Assembly: GCF_003002955.1 (NCBI RefSeq)
Contig: NZ_PVTJ01000006.1
Coordinates: 248,001 to 312,000, forward strand
DNA: 64,000 nucleotides
Direction of reading: 5' to 3'
DNA from: Glycomyces artemisiae
GTDB taxonomy: Bacteria > Actinomycetota > Actinomycetes > Mycobacteriales > Micromonosporaceae
The notes beneath the pieces are model-generated. The model searched no databases. It was not told where the DNA came from and worked only from the letters and a program-made list of their open reading frames with translations. Shown here one piece after another: positions 18,500 to 26,966 of this stretch; position 1 is the first letter of the stretch; every line of letters begins with the position of its first letter. The position numbers were made by a program, and so were the translations under genes.

Positions 18500-19718
18500 C
18501 GGCGGGCAGGATCGTCCCGGTGACCTCGCCGAGGCCGATGACCGAGCCGTCCGGGCCCGGTGCGGTGGCCTCGATCGTCACGGTGTCGCCGTCTTCGAGG
18601 AAGGCGCGGGTCTCGCCGTCCCCGACCGTCACGGGCTCCTTGCCGCCCCAGGTCAGTTCGAGGAACGAGCCGCGCTCGTCGGCGCCGTCGCCGGAGACCG
18701 TCCCGGACGCGTACAGGTCCCCGGTGCGCAGCGACGCCCCGTTGACGGTCATGTGGGCGAGCATCTGGGCGGGCGTCCAGTACATCCCCTTGAACGGCGG
18801 GCGCGACACCTCGGTGCCGTTCCAGCGCACCGACATCGACAGGTCGTAGCCGAACCGCTCGGCCTCCCGCAGGTACGCGAACGGCGCCGGGTCCTGCACG
18901 GGCGCTTCGGCCTTCGCGGCCGCGAGCGCGTCGAGCGGGGTGACCCAGTGGCCGATCGAGGTCGCGAAGGACTTCCCGAGGAACGGGCCGAGCGGCACGT
19001 ACTCCCAGGCCTGGATGTCGCGGGCGGACCAGTCGTTGACGAGGACCGCGCCGAAGACGTGCTCGGCGAAGTCGTCGGGGCTCACGGGGGTGCCGAGGTC
19101 GGAGCCGACGCCGACGACGAAGCCCACTTCGGCCTCGATGTCGAGGCGCACGCTGGGGCCGAACTCGATTGGTCCTGGTGGGGTCTTGCGCTGGCCGCGG
19201 GGGCGGACCACGGGCGTGCCGGAGGGGACGACGGTGCCGGAGCGGCCGTGGTAGCCGACCGGGAGGTGCTTCCAGTTGGGCAGCAAGGGCTCCGAGTCGG
19301 GGCGGAAGAGGCGGCCGAGGTTCGTCGCGTGCTGCTCGGAGGCGTAGAAGTCCACGTAGTCGGCGACGCTGAACGGGAGGTGCATGCGGGCCTTGTGGAC
19401 CGGGGTCAGGAGCGTCGCGGACTGGTCCTGGTGGCGGCGGTCGGCGAGGAGCTCGGTGAGCTGGTGGCGCACGAGGCGCCACGCGGGCGGGCCCATCGCG
19501 AGGAAGGCGTTCAGGTCGTGCTCGTGGAACGCGGGGCGGATCCACGGCAGGAAGAACTGGCCGGTGGCGAGCGCGCGCAGGTCCAGGACCTGGTCGCCGA
19601 TGCGGACCCCGATGCGCGGGGCCGGGTCCTTGCGGGTCGAGAAGACGCCGTAGGGCAGGTGGGCGAGGCCGTAGGGGCCGGGGTCCGCGCCCTCGACCCA
19701 GCTGGTGGCGGCGGTCAT
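18492..19718 (-). CDS. fahA: Fumarylacetoacetase
   Basis: It splits fumarylacetoacetate into fumarate and acetoacetate, the last step of the homogentisate route. It has 408 residues. The FAH fold carries the catalytic and metal segments VADYVDFYASEQHATN, YHGRSGTVV, DIEAEVGFVVG, VLVNDWSARDIQAWEY and KSFATSIGHWV. The ATG at 19718 begins MTAATSWVEG. It lies 80 bp downstream of an unknown gene on the same strand and converges on the AsnC-type regulator. Confidence 0.96.
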   Translation of the reverse strand: MTAATSWVEGADPGPYGLAHLPYGVFSTRKDPAPRIGVRIGDQVLDLRALATGQFFLPWIRPAFHEHDLNAFLAMGPPAWRLVRHQLTELLADRRHQDQSATLLTPVHKARMHLPFSVADYVDFYASEQHATNLGRLFRPDSEPLLPNWKHLPVGYHGRSGTVVPSGTPVVRPRGQRKTPPGPIEFGPSVRLDIEAEVGFVVGVGSDLGTPVSPDDFAEHVFGAVLVNDWSARDIQAWEYVPLGPFLGKSFATSIGHWVTPLDALAAAKAEAPVQDPAPFAYLREAERFGYDLSMSVRWNGTEVSRPPFKGMYWTPAQMLAHMTVNGASLRTGDLYASGTVSGDGADERGSFLELTWGGKEPVTVGDGETRAFLEDGDTVTIEATAPGPDGSVIGLGEVTGTILPAVS

Positions 19719-19798
19719 GCGGCGTCCCCTCGGTGTAGGAGTCCCAGGTCCAGGAGGTCTTGCAGCGGCTCGTTGATCGAGCACGAGCCGAAGCCGGT

Positions 19799-20500
19799 CT
19801 ACAGCGCGCGCGGGCGGCCGAGGAGGCGCTTCGCGCGGGCGGCCAGGTCGGCGGCGTCTTCGGAGGCGAGCACCGCGGCGGTCGCGTCCGGGTCGTTCTC
19901 GGCCGCGGCGTCGGCGGCGACCAGGACGTTCACGAAGCCGTGGTGCTCGAAGCCGGTGACCGGGTCGCGGTGGCGGACCGCGCGGTGCAGGCCCGCGGTG
20001 AGCTTGAAGCGCATGCCGCGGCGGCGGCACGCGTGCATGGCGGCGGCGAGGGCCTCGGGGGCCGGGAACAGGTCGGCGGTGAGGCCGCCGGTGCGGAACT
20101 TCGGGGTGAACCCGGTGGGCCGGACCGCCTCGATCGCGTCCTCTTCGAGGGGGATCTCGGCGTAGACGGGCTTGCCCGCGAGGTGCTTGGCGAGGTCGTC
20201 GAGGGGGCGGCGCGACTCGTAGTGCGCGACGGTGACCTGCGGTCCGAGTGCTTCGACGGCGTCGAGGACCGTCGCGGGGTCGCCGTCGACGATCACGGCG
20301 ATGCGCAGGCCGGTGCGGCCGGGGTCGAGGGCGGCCAGGCGCGTCTGCGGGATCAGGAGCGGGCCCACGAGCGGCTCGTACCAGGACTGCCGGTAGCCGC
20401 GGTGGGCGGGGACGGCGGCTTCGAGCGGCGCGTTCCCGGGCGGGAAGAGCGCGGCGTCGTCGATCAGGTCCCGCAGCGCCGCGGGGATCATTCCGGCCAT
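19799..20500 (-). CDS. Conserved protein of unknown function in the homogentisate cluster
   Basis: I do not recognise a named family. The 233-residue, soluble-looking protein begins MAGMIPAALRDLIDDAALFPPGNAPL. It has several strongly patterned blocks: IVDGDPATVLDAV, a central PKFRTGGLTADLFP, then RFKLTAGLHRAVRHRDP and HHGFVNVLVAADAA. Alternating strands and helices with Lys-, Arg- and His-containing strand ends suggest a TIM-barrel-like or related enzyme. It is read toward fahA and is divergent from hmgA. Since maleylacetoacetate isomerase is missing here, a role in that step is one possibility, without direct support. Confidence 0.8.
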   Translation of the reverse strand: MAGMIPAALRDLIDDAALFPPGNAPLEAAVPAHRGYRQSWYEPLVGPLLIPQTRLAALDPGRTGLRIAVIVDGDPATVLDAVEALGPQVTVAHYESRRPLDDLAKHLAGKPVYAEIPLEEDAIEAVRPTGFTPKFRTGGLTADLFPAPEALAAAMHACRRRGMRFKLTAGLHRAVRHRDPVTGFEHHGFVNVLVAADAAAENDPDATAAVLASEDAADLAARAKRLLGRPRAL

Positions 20501-20522
20501 GCCCAGAGCCTAGAGCCGTTGC

Positions 20523-20567
20523 GCGCACCGGTCCAGCGGTCCGCGCAAGGCGTGCGCACTGGTGCGC
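20523..20567. promoter_or_regulatory. Repeated palindromic elements between the unknown gene and hmgA
   Basis: GCGCACCGGT (20523-20532) and GCGCACTGGT (20554-20563) are near-identical direct repeats 31 bp apart, about three helical turns. The second is part of the perfect palindrome GCGCAC-TG-GTGCGC (20554-20567). The ACTGGT core also occurs in the operator beside the AsnC-type regulator, so the same protein may bind here. This is a candidate only. Confidence 0.45.
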
Positions 20568-20665
20568 GGAGCGGTCGAAATCGACTCCCCGGAGCGTTAT
20601 CCTCGGGGCATACCGTGACGGGGGCGACACCCACGGCCGCCGTCCGATCCGACAAAGGAGTCGTC

Positions 20666-21850
20666 GTGCCGTTCTACCGTTCGGTCGGGCAGATCCCCGA
20701 CAAGCGACACACGCAGTTCCGCCAGGACGACGGGAGCCTGTACTCCGAGGAGCTCATGGGCCAGGAGGGCTTCTCCTCGGACTCGTCGCTCCTGTACCAC
20801 CGCTACCGGCCCACCGCCATCAGCTCCAGCACCGAGCACCGGCCGGAGAAGGCCGAGCCGTCCCCGAACCACCCGCTCAAGCCCCGCCACTTCCGCACCC
20901 ACAAGCTCGACGCCGCCGGGGACGCGGTCTTCGGCCGCGAGCACCTGCTGTCCAATGCGGACGTCAGGATCTCGTACTCCGTCGCCGACAAACCGTCCCC
21001 CTTGTACCGCAATGCGATCGGCGATGAGTGCATCTACGTCGAGTCCGGTGCCGCGCGCGTCGAGACCTCCTTCGGCGCCATCGACATCGGCCAGGGCGAC
21101 TACCTCATCATGCCGATGTCCACGATCTACCGCGTGCTCCCCGAAGGCGACGAGCCGCTGCGGACCCTCGTCATCGAGTCGACCGGGCACATCACGCCGC
21201 CCAAGCGGTACCTGTCGGTGCGCGGCCAGTTCCTGGAGCACTCGCCGTACTGCGAGCGGGACCTGCGCAGCCCCGCGGAGCCGCTGCTCGTCGACGGCGA
21301 GGACGTCGACGTGTACGTGCAGCACCGCGGCCGCGGGTCGGCCACGCTGTGGACGAAGTTCACGTACGCGCACCACCCGTTCGACGTCGTCGGCTGGGAC
21401 GGCTGCCTGTACCCGTGGGTGTTCTCCATCCACGACTACGAGCCGATCACCGGCCGCATCCACCAGCCGCCGCCCGCGCACCAGGTGTTCCAGGGCCCGA
21501 ACTTCGTGGTCTGCAACTTCGTGCCGCGCAAAGTGGACTACCACCCGGACGCGATCCCGGTGCCGTACAACCACCACAACGTCGACTCCGACGAGGTCAT
21601 GTTCTACTGCGGCGGCAACTACGAGGCCCGCCGCGGCTCGGGCATCGAGCAGGGCTCCATCTCGCTGCACCCGTCCGGCTTCACCCACGGCCCCCAGCCC
21701 GGCGCTCCCGAGCGCTCCATCGGCGCCGAGTTCTTCGACGAGCTCGCCGTCATGGTCGACACGTTCCGGCCCCTGGAGCTGTGCGAACCGGCCCTCGACG
21801 TCGAGGACACGAACTACGCCTGGACCTGGAACCGCGACCCGGGTCTGTAG
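20666..21850 (+). CDS. hmgA: Homogentisate 1,2-dioxygenase
   Basis: It opens the homogentisate ring to maleylacetoacetate with O2 and Fe(II). It has 394 residues and a cupin fold. The iron-binding region is NHHNVDSDEVMFYCGGNYE, with His and Glu ligands, followed by SLHPSGFTHGP. Other family segments are ECIYVESGAARVET and PPPAHQVFQGPNFVVCNFVPR. The GTG at 20666 has AAAGGAG 5 nt upstream. It completes the hpd-hmgA-fahA set. Confidence 0.95.
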   Translation: MPFYRSVGQIPDKRHTQFRQDDGSLYSEELMGQEGFSSDSSLLYHRYRPTAISSSTEHRPEKAEPSPNHPLKPRHFRTHKLDAAGDAVFGREHLLSNADVRISYSVADKPSPLYRNAIGDECIYVESGAARVETSFGAIDIGQGDYLIMPMSTIYRVLPEGDEPLRTLVIESTGHITPPKRYLSVRGQFLEHSPYCERDLRSPAEPLLVDGEDVDVYVQHRGRGSATLWTKFTYAHHPFDVVGWDGCLYPWVFSIHDYEPITGRIHQPPPAHQVFQGPNFVVCNFVPRKVDYHPDAIPVPYNHHNVDSDEVMFYCGGNYEARRGSGIEQGSISLHPSGFTHGPQPGAPERSIGAEFFDELAVMVDTFRPLELCEPALDVEDTNYAWTWNRDPGL

Positions 21851-21876
21851 TTCGGCGGCACTGCGCTCCCGGTGAC

Positions 21877-21905
21877 GGGACCGCCCGCGCGGGCGGCCCC
21901 GTTTT
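21877..21905 (+). terminator. Terminator after hmgA
   Basis: GGGA-CCGCCCGC and GCGGGCGG-CCCC form a GC stem followed by GTTTT at 21901-21905, 27 bp after the hmgA stop. Confidence 0.7.
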
Positions 21906-22060
21906 CCGGTCGCCCGCGCGGGCGCGGAGCCGATACAGTGGACCGGCCGGCCGCGGGACTCAGGTGCGATTTCCGGATCCGTTTCTTAAGCGCTCTTTCG
22001 CCATCGCGCCGCCCGCTCCCCGGCCGGCACCCCGTTCCCCTCCGAATGCTGAAGGCCCCA

Positions 22061-23503
22061 ATGGAGTCCGTCGCCGACCTCACCGCCGCCGAGGACGTGC
22101 TGCTGTTCGTGAACGCGGCCGTCGCCGCCACCGGGCAGGACGAGTTCCACACCGGGAGGGAACGCCAGACCTGGTCGGTGGACTTCCTCCACGAGTACAT
22201 GCTCGTGAACTACCGCGACCTGTACGCCGCCGCGCTCGCCCTCGGCATCAACGACCGCAACAAGGCCCGGATCGTGCAGCGGCTCCTGAGCACCGGCGCC
22301 GACGCGGTGCCCGCGCAGCGCGCCGTCGAGGGCCGCCTCATCCGGCGGGCCCTGCGCGACCTCCCGGCCTCGCGCGTGTACCGGCTGTTCACGGCCCTCC
22401 AGAAGGCGAAGGTCAACAACCGGCGCACCCGCGCCGTCATGCGCGAATGGCTCGCGGCGCGGCCGGATCTCGGCTTCGAGGCCGTCAAGTACCGCGGCGC
22501 GTTCAAGCGCGCCGCCGTCCACGCGCACCTCGACCTCGACGGGCTCCCCGGCGAGGCGGGCGACGAGCTCGCCGCGTTCCTGTTCGCGCCCAAGGCGATC
22601 GGGAAGTTCCGCACGCCGCTGTTCGAGACGTGGCGGCGCGCCCACTACGAGCGGGCCGCGGTCTTCGAGCTGCCGTACACCGTCGCGGAAGGCTTCGCGG
22701 CCGCGCACCGCATCCCCCGCGGGGCGTTCCTGGAGGGGATCGCGCCGCAGCTCACCAGGAACGAGCGGTTGCGGCTCCAGCGCAGCGGCGGCGAGGCCGT
22801 CGCGCTCGACGCCGCCGCGCTCGGGCGGATGCCGCTGACCAGGCTCGCCGCGTACGTCCTCGCGATCCCCGCGAACGAGCGCGAGGAGCGGCGCGCAGAA
22901 CTCACGGGCGCGCTGCGGGCCGCGGCGCGCCGGACCGCCGGGGACCGGGCCGGGACGTGGGGTGCCGTTGCGGCCGTCCTCGACGACTCGTACTCGGCGA
23001 GCGGCTCCACCGAGAAGCGGCGGCGGCCCCTCGTCGTCGCACTCGCCGCGCACTTCCTGCTCGAAGCGCTCGCGGGCGAGTACCGGCCGCTGTGGCTCTC
23101 GGGCAACGACGATGCGCTGCTGGCGAAGCCGCGCGGCGTCACCGCGCTCGGCGAGCGGATCCTCGACGCCCTGGAGACCGGGCCGGAGACGCTCGTCGTC
23201 GTCTCCGACGGCTGGGACAACGCGCCCGCCGGGCTCGCCGCGGAGGTCCTGCGCGTCTGGGCCGTGCGCCTCGATCCGCAGCGGCGCACCGCGATCGTGC
23301 ACCTGAACCCGGTGTTCGACGCCGACGGCATCGGCGTGCGCCGCCTCGCCCCCGGCGTGCCCACCGCGGGCATCCGCGACGCCGAGGACCTGCCCGAGCT
23401 CGTGGCGTTCGCCCGCTTTGACGACGGCCGCTCCGGGATCGCCGAACTCCGCGCCGCCGTCGACGCGCGCGTCGAGCGCTGGCTCGCCGAGGAGGACAGA
23501 TGA
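22061..23503 (+). CDS. vWA (MIDAS) protein with helical N-terminal region
   Basis: A 480-residue protein with no close relative that I can name. The C-terminal part is a von Willebrand A domain. The MIDAS motif D308-x-S310-x-S312 is intact in VLDDSYSASGS, and a later SDGWDN (D383, D386) is at the place of the third metal loop. The first 290 residues are predominantly helical (VYRLFTALQKAKVNNRRTRAVMREW, GAFKRAAVHAHL), like HEAT-type repeats. The layout recalls Ro60/TROVE proteins, which combine a helical ring with a vWA domain and bind structured RNA. The ATG at 22061 has GAAGG 5 nt upstream. The stop overlaps the next gene by 4 bp. Confidence 0.78.
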   Translation: MESVADLTAAEDVLLFVNAAVAATGQDEFHTGRERQTWSVDFLHEYMLVNYRDLYAAALALGINDRNKARIVQRLLSTGADAVPAQRAVEGRLIRRALRDLPASRVYRLFTALQKAKVNNRRTRAVMREWLAARPDLGFEAVKYRGAFKRAAVHAHLDLDGLPGEAGDELAAFLFAPKAIGKFRTPLFETWRRAHYERAAVFELPYTVAEGFAAAHRIPRGAFLEGIAPQLTRNERLRLQRSGGEAVALDAAALGRMPLTRLAAYVLAIPANEREERRAELTGALRAAARRTAGDRAGTWGAVAAVLDDSYSASGSTEKRRRPLVVALAAHFLLEALAGEYRPLWLSGNDDALLAKPRGVTALGERILDALETGPETLVVVSDGWDNAPAGLAAEVLRVWAVRLDPQRRTAIVHLNPVFDADGIGVRRLAPGVPTAGIRDAEDLPELVAFARFDDGRSGIAELRAAVDARVERWLAEEDR

Positions 23504-24618
23504 GCCGCTTGACGTTCGCGGGCCTGGAGACCCGCCCGGGCCAGGTCTGGGGCCAGGTCCGGCTGGTGCCGCTCGTGCGCGAGGCGCCCGTGGAGGGCCT
23601 GCGCATGCACCCCGGCGGGCTGGAGGACCTGGGCCTGCCCGCGGACGGCTGCTGGTACACCCCGCACGGGCTCACCGCCGAGTGGACCGGCGACGGCTCG
23701 GGCGTGCCCGAGTTCGGGACCGCGATGCGGATGGCGGCGTCCACAGTGCGCGGTTCGCGGCGGCCGAAGGCGAAGCCGCGGTTCGGGGACCGGCGCACCC
23801 GCGTGCGGTTCGTGCCGCGCCGCGGCGCTCTGGAGACGTACCTGCCGCTGGCGTTCAGGGCCCCGGTCGTCGCCTGGCCGGAGTGGTCCTCGCGGGCGTT
23901 CCGGCACAGCCTGCTGCCGCTGCCGGACCGCACGTACTCGGGCGCGCTGGTCGACGGCCTCGCGGATGCCTTGCGGGTCTTCGAGATCCATCCCGGCCAG
24001 TGCGGCGTGCTCGTGTACGTCGCCGACGCGCTCTCGGGCGTCCTCGTCACCCCGCACCCCGACGACTACCGGCGGCTGCACCCGACACTCGTCGAGGACT
24101 CCTACGGCGAGCTGATCTGGCGGTACTCGATGCTGTACGACGCGGTGCCCGAGTTCGAGGCCCGCATCGACGCGTCCCGTGTGGACTCGCTCGCGGACCT
24201 GCGGGCCCGGGCCCGCGCCGTCCAGCGCGAATGGGCCGCGTTCCACGACGGGGCCCTCGCGGCGGGCCTCCTCGACCCCGAGTACCACTTCACCGAGACC
24301 TGCGCGATGGCGGAATTCCGCCTCGTCAGGTACCGTCCTACGTTCGCCTCAGTGCGTGAAGCCCATGTGGGCGAGGCGATCATGGACGCGCAGGGCCGCC
24401 CCGCGTTCCTCCAGTCGTTCCGGCTCTCCGAGACCCACGTCCGCCGGGCGCGGCTCCTCGAAGCACTCTCGGTGAACGAGTGGAGGCTCGAAGCGACCGC
24501 CGAAGCGCTCGGCCTGTCGACGCCCGCGCTCGTCGCGCTGCTGCACAACTCGGACCTGGACTGGATGCTGCGCCGCGACGTCGCCGACCGGAACCTGGCG
24601 CGGCACCGGGGTCAGTAG
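23500..24618 (+). CDS. Partner of the vWA protein, with C-terminal helix-turn-helix (possible ARPP-2 type)
   Basis: A 372-residue protein coupled to the vWA gene by an ATGA overlap. It begins LTFAGLETRPGQVWG and VRLVPLVREAPVEGL, a pattern that I recall, with moderate certainty, from proteins annotated ARPP-2, a domain linked to predicted RNA-repair or conflict loci. Residues 325-350 (EWRLEATAEALGLSTPALV) form a Fis-like helix-turn-helix. The middle contains YVADALSGVLVTPHP and a long helix rich in Arg and Ala. No signal peptide or membrane segment is seen. The conserved pair with a vWA protein suggests a complex. Function is not established. Confidence 0.75.
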   Translation: MSRLTFAGLETRPGQVWGQVRLVPLVREAPVEGLRMHPGGLEDLGLPADGCWYTPHGLTAEWTGDGSGVPEFGTAMRMAASTVRGSRRPKAKPRFGDRRTRVRFVPRRGALETYLPLAFRAPVVAWPEWSSRAFRHSLLPLPDRTYSGALVDGLADALRVFEIHPGQCGVLVYVADALSGVLVTPHPDDYRRLHPTLVEDSYGELIWRYSMLYDAVPEFEARIDASRVDSLADLRARARAVQREWAAFHDGALAAGLLDPEYHFTETCAMAEFRLVRYRPTFASVREAHVGEAIMDAQGRPAFLQSFRLSETHVRRARLLEALSVNEWRLEATAEALGLSTPALVALLHNSDLDWMLRRDVADRNLARHRGQ

Positions 24619-25136
24619 GACTTCAGGCGCGCGATCAGGTCATCGCTGTCGAGGTCGCCCACCGGGCGCCACTCGGCGGCGTGGACCTCCGCGGCGGCCG
24701 GGGTCAGGTCCGTGCCGGCGGCGCGGAACAGGTAGCGCACGTCGTAGTGATCATGGGCCGCTTCGCCTTTGCGCGGGTTCGCCGGGATCGGGTGGACGTC
24801 GATGTGGATCGGCGCCGGGTCGAGGAGTTCGAGCGCGCCGAGCCCGGTCTCCTCGACCGCCTCGCGCCGGGCCGCGGCCGGAAGGGACTCGTCGCCGGGT
24901 TCGAGGTGCCCGCCGGGCTGGAACCAGCGGTCGAGCGCGCGGTGGTGGATGAGGAGCACCTCGTCCGCGGCGTTGAGGACGATCGCGGAGGCCGTCACGT
25001 GCCCGGGGACCGTCGAGCGGTCGAAGCCGGACGGGGAGTCGAGGTCGAGCAGCGGCCGGACCTCGCACTCGGACTCGGGCCAGCGGTGGAGATAGGCCGT
25101 CAAGTGTTCGCGCAGGTGGGCGATGGTGATGGACAC
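24612..25136 (-). CDS. NUDIX hydrolase
   Basis: A 174-residue NUDIX protein. The core is GGHLEPGDESLPAAA followed by RREAVEETGLG, giving the R-E-x-x-E-E Mg site; the spacing after the first Gly is one residue longer than the textbook pattern, as in many EPGDE-type NUDIX proteins. An N-terminal helix (IAHLREHLTAYLHRWP) precedes the fold. The start is ambiguous: GTG at 25136 gives a family-like N-terminus, while GTG at 25157 adds seven residues. It converges on the vWA-partner gene with a 7-bp overlap. The substrate is unknown. Confidence 0.85.
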   Translation of the reverse strand: MSITIAHLREHLTAYLHRWPESECEVRPLLDLDSPSGFDRSTVPGHVTASAIVLNAADEVLLIHHRALDRWFQPGGHLEPGDESLPAAARREAVEETGLGALELLDPAPIHIDVHPIPANPRKGEAAHDHYDVRYLFRAAGTDLTPAAAEVHAAEWRPVGDLDSDDLIARLKSY

Positions 25137-25210
25137 CGGGCCATTGTGCCAGCGCACCCCCGGCCGCGCCGCCTCCGGGCGCTCGTTCGCCGATTTACAT
25201 AAGCAGTGTA

Positions 25211-25216
25211 TATAAT
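25211..25216 (+). promoter_or_regulatory. Consensus -10 giving a leaderless marR transcript
   Basis: TATAAT ends 6 nt before the marR ATG at 25223, so transcription should start at or next to the A of the ATG. No convincing -35 is seen. TACA at 25197-25200 with TGTA at 25207-25210 (6-nt spacer) just upstream could be part of a MarR operator. Confidence 0.6.
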
Positions 25217-25222
25217 TTCTCT

Positions 25223-25669
25223 ATGGTTTCACGGGACCCCGACGACCTCGACCAGTTCTCCGCGCGACTCACCTCCCAGGCGAGCCGCTTCGCGCGGACC
25301 GCGTCCCGCAAGGCCGGGACCCGCCGGTCCCTCATCTCGCTGCGCGCGCTGGCCAACCTCCAGCAGGACGGCGACCTGCGCGTGGGCGAACTGGCCCTGC
25401 GCGAGGCGATCACGCAGCCCGCGATGACCGCGGCCGTGAACCGCCTCGAAGCCGACGGCCTCGTGGTGCGCCGCGCCGACCCGGCCGACGCGCGGGCCGC
25501 CGTCGTGAGCCTCACCGAGGCCGGGGCCGACGAGCTCCACGAGTTCCGGATGCGCGCCGCCGCGAAGGTGCGGCCCGCGCTCGAAGCGCTCGGCGACGAC
25601 GACCTGGCCGTGCTGGCCCGCGCCGTCGACCTGCTCGAAGCGCTCTCCGACCGGCTCAACAAGGAATGA
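25223..25669 (+). CDS. MarR-family regulator
   Basis: A 148-residue winged-helix regulator. The recognition region is LRVGELALREAITQPAMTAAVNRLEADGLV, and the wing is RRADPADARAAVVSLTEAG. The N- and C-terminal helices are for dimerisation. It is followed after 43 bp by an MFS transporter on the same strand, the standard arrangement in which a MarR repressor responds to a drug or acid that the pump exports. The promoter is leaderless (see 25211). Confidence 0.92.
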   Translation: MVSRDPDDLDQFSARLTSQASRFARTASRKAGTRRSLISLRALANLQQDGDLRVGELALREAITQPAMTAAVNRLEADGLVVRRADPADARAAVVSLTEAGADELHEFRMRAAAKVRPALEALGDDDLAVLARAVDLLEALSDRLNKE

Positions 25670-25712
25670 ACCCCGGGGCCCCGCGGCCCTGTGCATAGGA
25701 GGAAGTGCCCGA

Positions 25713-26966
25713 ATGGAACAGCCCGAGAAGGCGTCGATCCTGCGCCAGCCGACGGCGGTGTGGGCCATCGCGTTCGCGTGCGCGGTGTCGTTCATGGGGA
25801 TCGGCCTCGTGGACCCGATCCTGCCCGCGATCAGCGAGGGCCTCCGCGCCTCGCCGTCCCAGACGATGCTGCTGTTCACGAGCTACCTCATGATCACCGC
25901 GGTCGCGATGTTCTTCAGCGGCTTCATCTCCAGCCGCGTCGGCGTCAAGCGCACGCTCATCGCCGGGCTCGCGCTCATCGTGGTCTTCGCCGGACTCGCG
26001 GGCGCCTCGGACACGGTCGGCCAGATCATCGGCTTCCGCGCCGGATGGGGCCTCGGCAACGCCCTCTTCATCTCGACGGCGCTCGCCTCGATCGTCGGTG
26101 CGGCCTCCGGCGGCAGCCGCCAGGCCGTGATCCTCTACGAAGCGGCGCTCGGCATCGGCCTCGCGGTGGGCCCGCTCCTGGGCGGCGCACTCGGCGAGGC
26201 GTCGTGGCGCGGGCCGTTCTTCGGTACGGCGGTCCTCATGGCGATCGCCCTGATCGCGATCGTCGTGCTGCTGAAGGGACCCGCGGCTACGCCGGCCCCG
26301 GTCCCGCTCACCGCGGGCTTCACGGCCCTCCGCGATCCGGCGCTGCGCACCCTCGCGGTCACCGCGCTGTTCTACAACTACGCGTTCTTCACCCTGCTCG
26401 CCTACTCCCCCTACCCGATCGAGGCGGCCGCCGCGCAGTCCGGCCTCGACTTCGGCGCGCACGAACTGGGACTGGTGTTCTTCGGCTGGGGCGCGGCCGT
26501 CGCGGTCACGTCGGTCTTCGCGGCGCCGCTCCTGACCCGCCGCTTCGGCCTGCTCCCGGTGCTCTACTCGATGTTCGCGCTCCTCGGCGTCGCCTTGGCG
26601 GTCATGGGCATCGGCGTCGACTCCGCCCCGCTCCTCATCACGGTGGTGATCCTGGCGGGCCTCTTCCTGGGAGTCCTCAACACCGCGCTGACGGAGACCG
26701 TCATGGAGGCCACGACCCTGCCGAGAGGCGTCGCGTCCTCCACCTACTCAGGCGTGCGGTTCCTCGGCGGGGCCATCGCCCCGGCCGTCACCGGCGGCAT
26801 CGCCGAGACCTGGGGCGACGGCGCCCCGTACTGGTTCGCCGTGGCCGCGCTCATCATCGCCATCACCATGCTCGCCCTCGGCCGCGGCACCCTCGCCCAC
26901 CTCACCCGCCCGCACCAGGACGCCGAGACCGAGGCCCAGCTCATCACCGTAGGCGACGAGGCCTAG
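25713..26966 (+). CDS. MFS drug/metabolite transporter
   Basis: A 417-residue membrane protein with about 12 hydrophobic segments. The first is near residues 16-36 (VWAIAFACAVSFMGIGLV). The MFS loop motif after TM2 is present in variant form (SSRVGVKRTLIAG), and TM5 has the antiporter-like GLAVGPLLGG. Such proteins export drugs or metabolites using the proton gradient. It is probably controlled by the MarR protein encoded just upstream. Its stop overlaps the convergent AraC-type gene by 4 bp. The substrate cannot be read from the sequence. Confidence 0.9.
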   Translation: MEQPEKASILRQPTAVWAIAFACAVSFMGIGLVDPILPAISEGLRASPSQTMLLFTSYLMITAVAMFFSGFISSRVGVKRTLIAGLALIVVFAGLAGASDTVGQIIGFRAGWGLGNALFISTALASIVGAASGGSRQAVILYEAALGIGLAVGPLLGGALGEASWRGPFFGTAVLMAIALIAIVVLLKGPAATPAPVPLTAGFTALRDPALRTLAVTALFYNYAFFTLLAYSPYPIEAAAAQSGLDFGAHELGLVFFGWGAAVAVTSVFAAPLLTRRFGLLPVLYSMFALLGVALAVMGIGVDSAPLLITVVILAGLFLGVLNTALTETVMEATTLPRGVASSTYSGVRFLGGAIAPAVTGGIAETWGDGAPYWFAVAALIIAITMLALGRGTLAHLTRPHQDAETEAQLITVGDEA

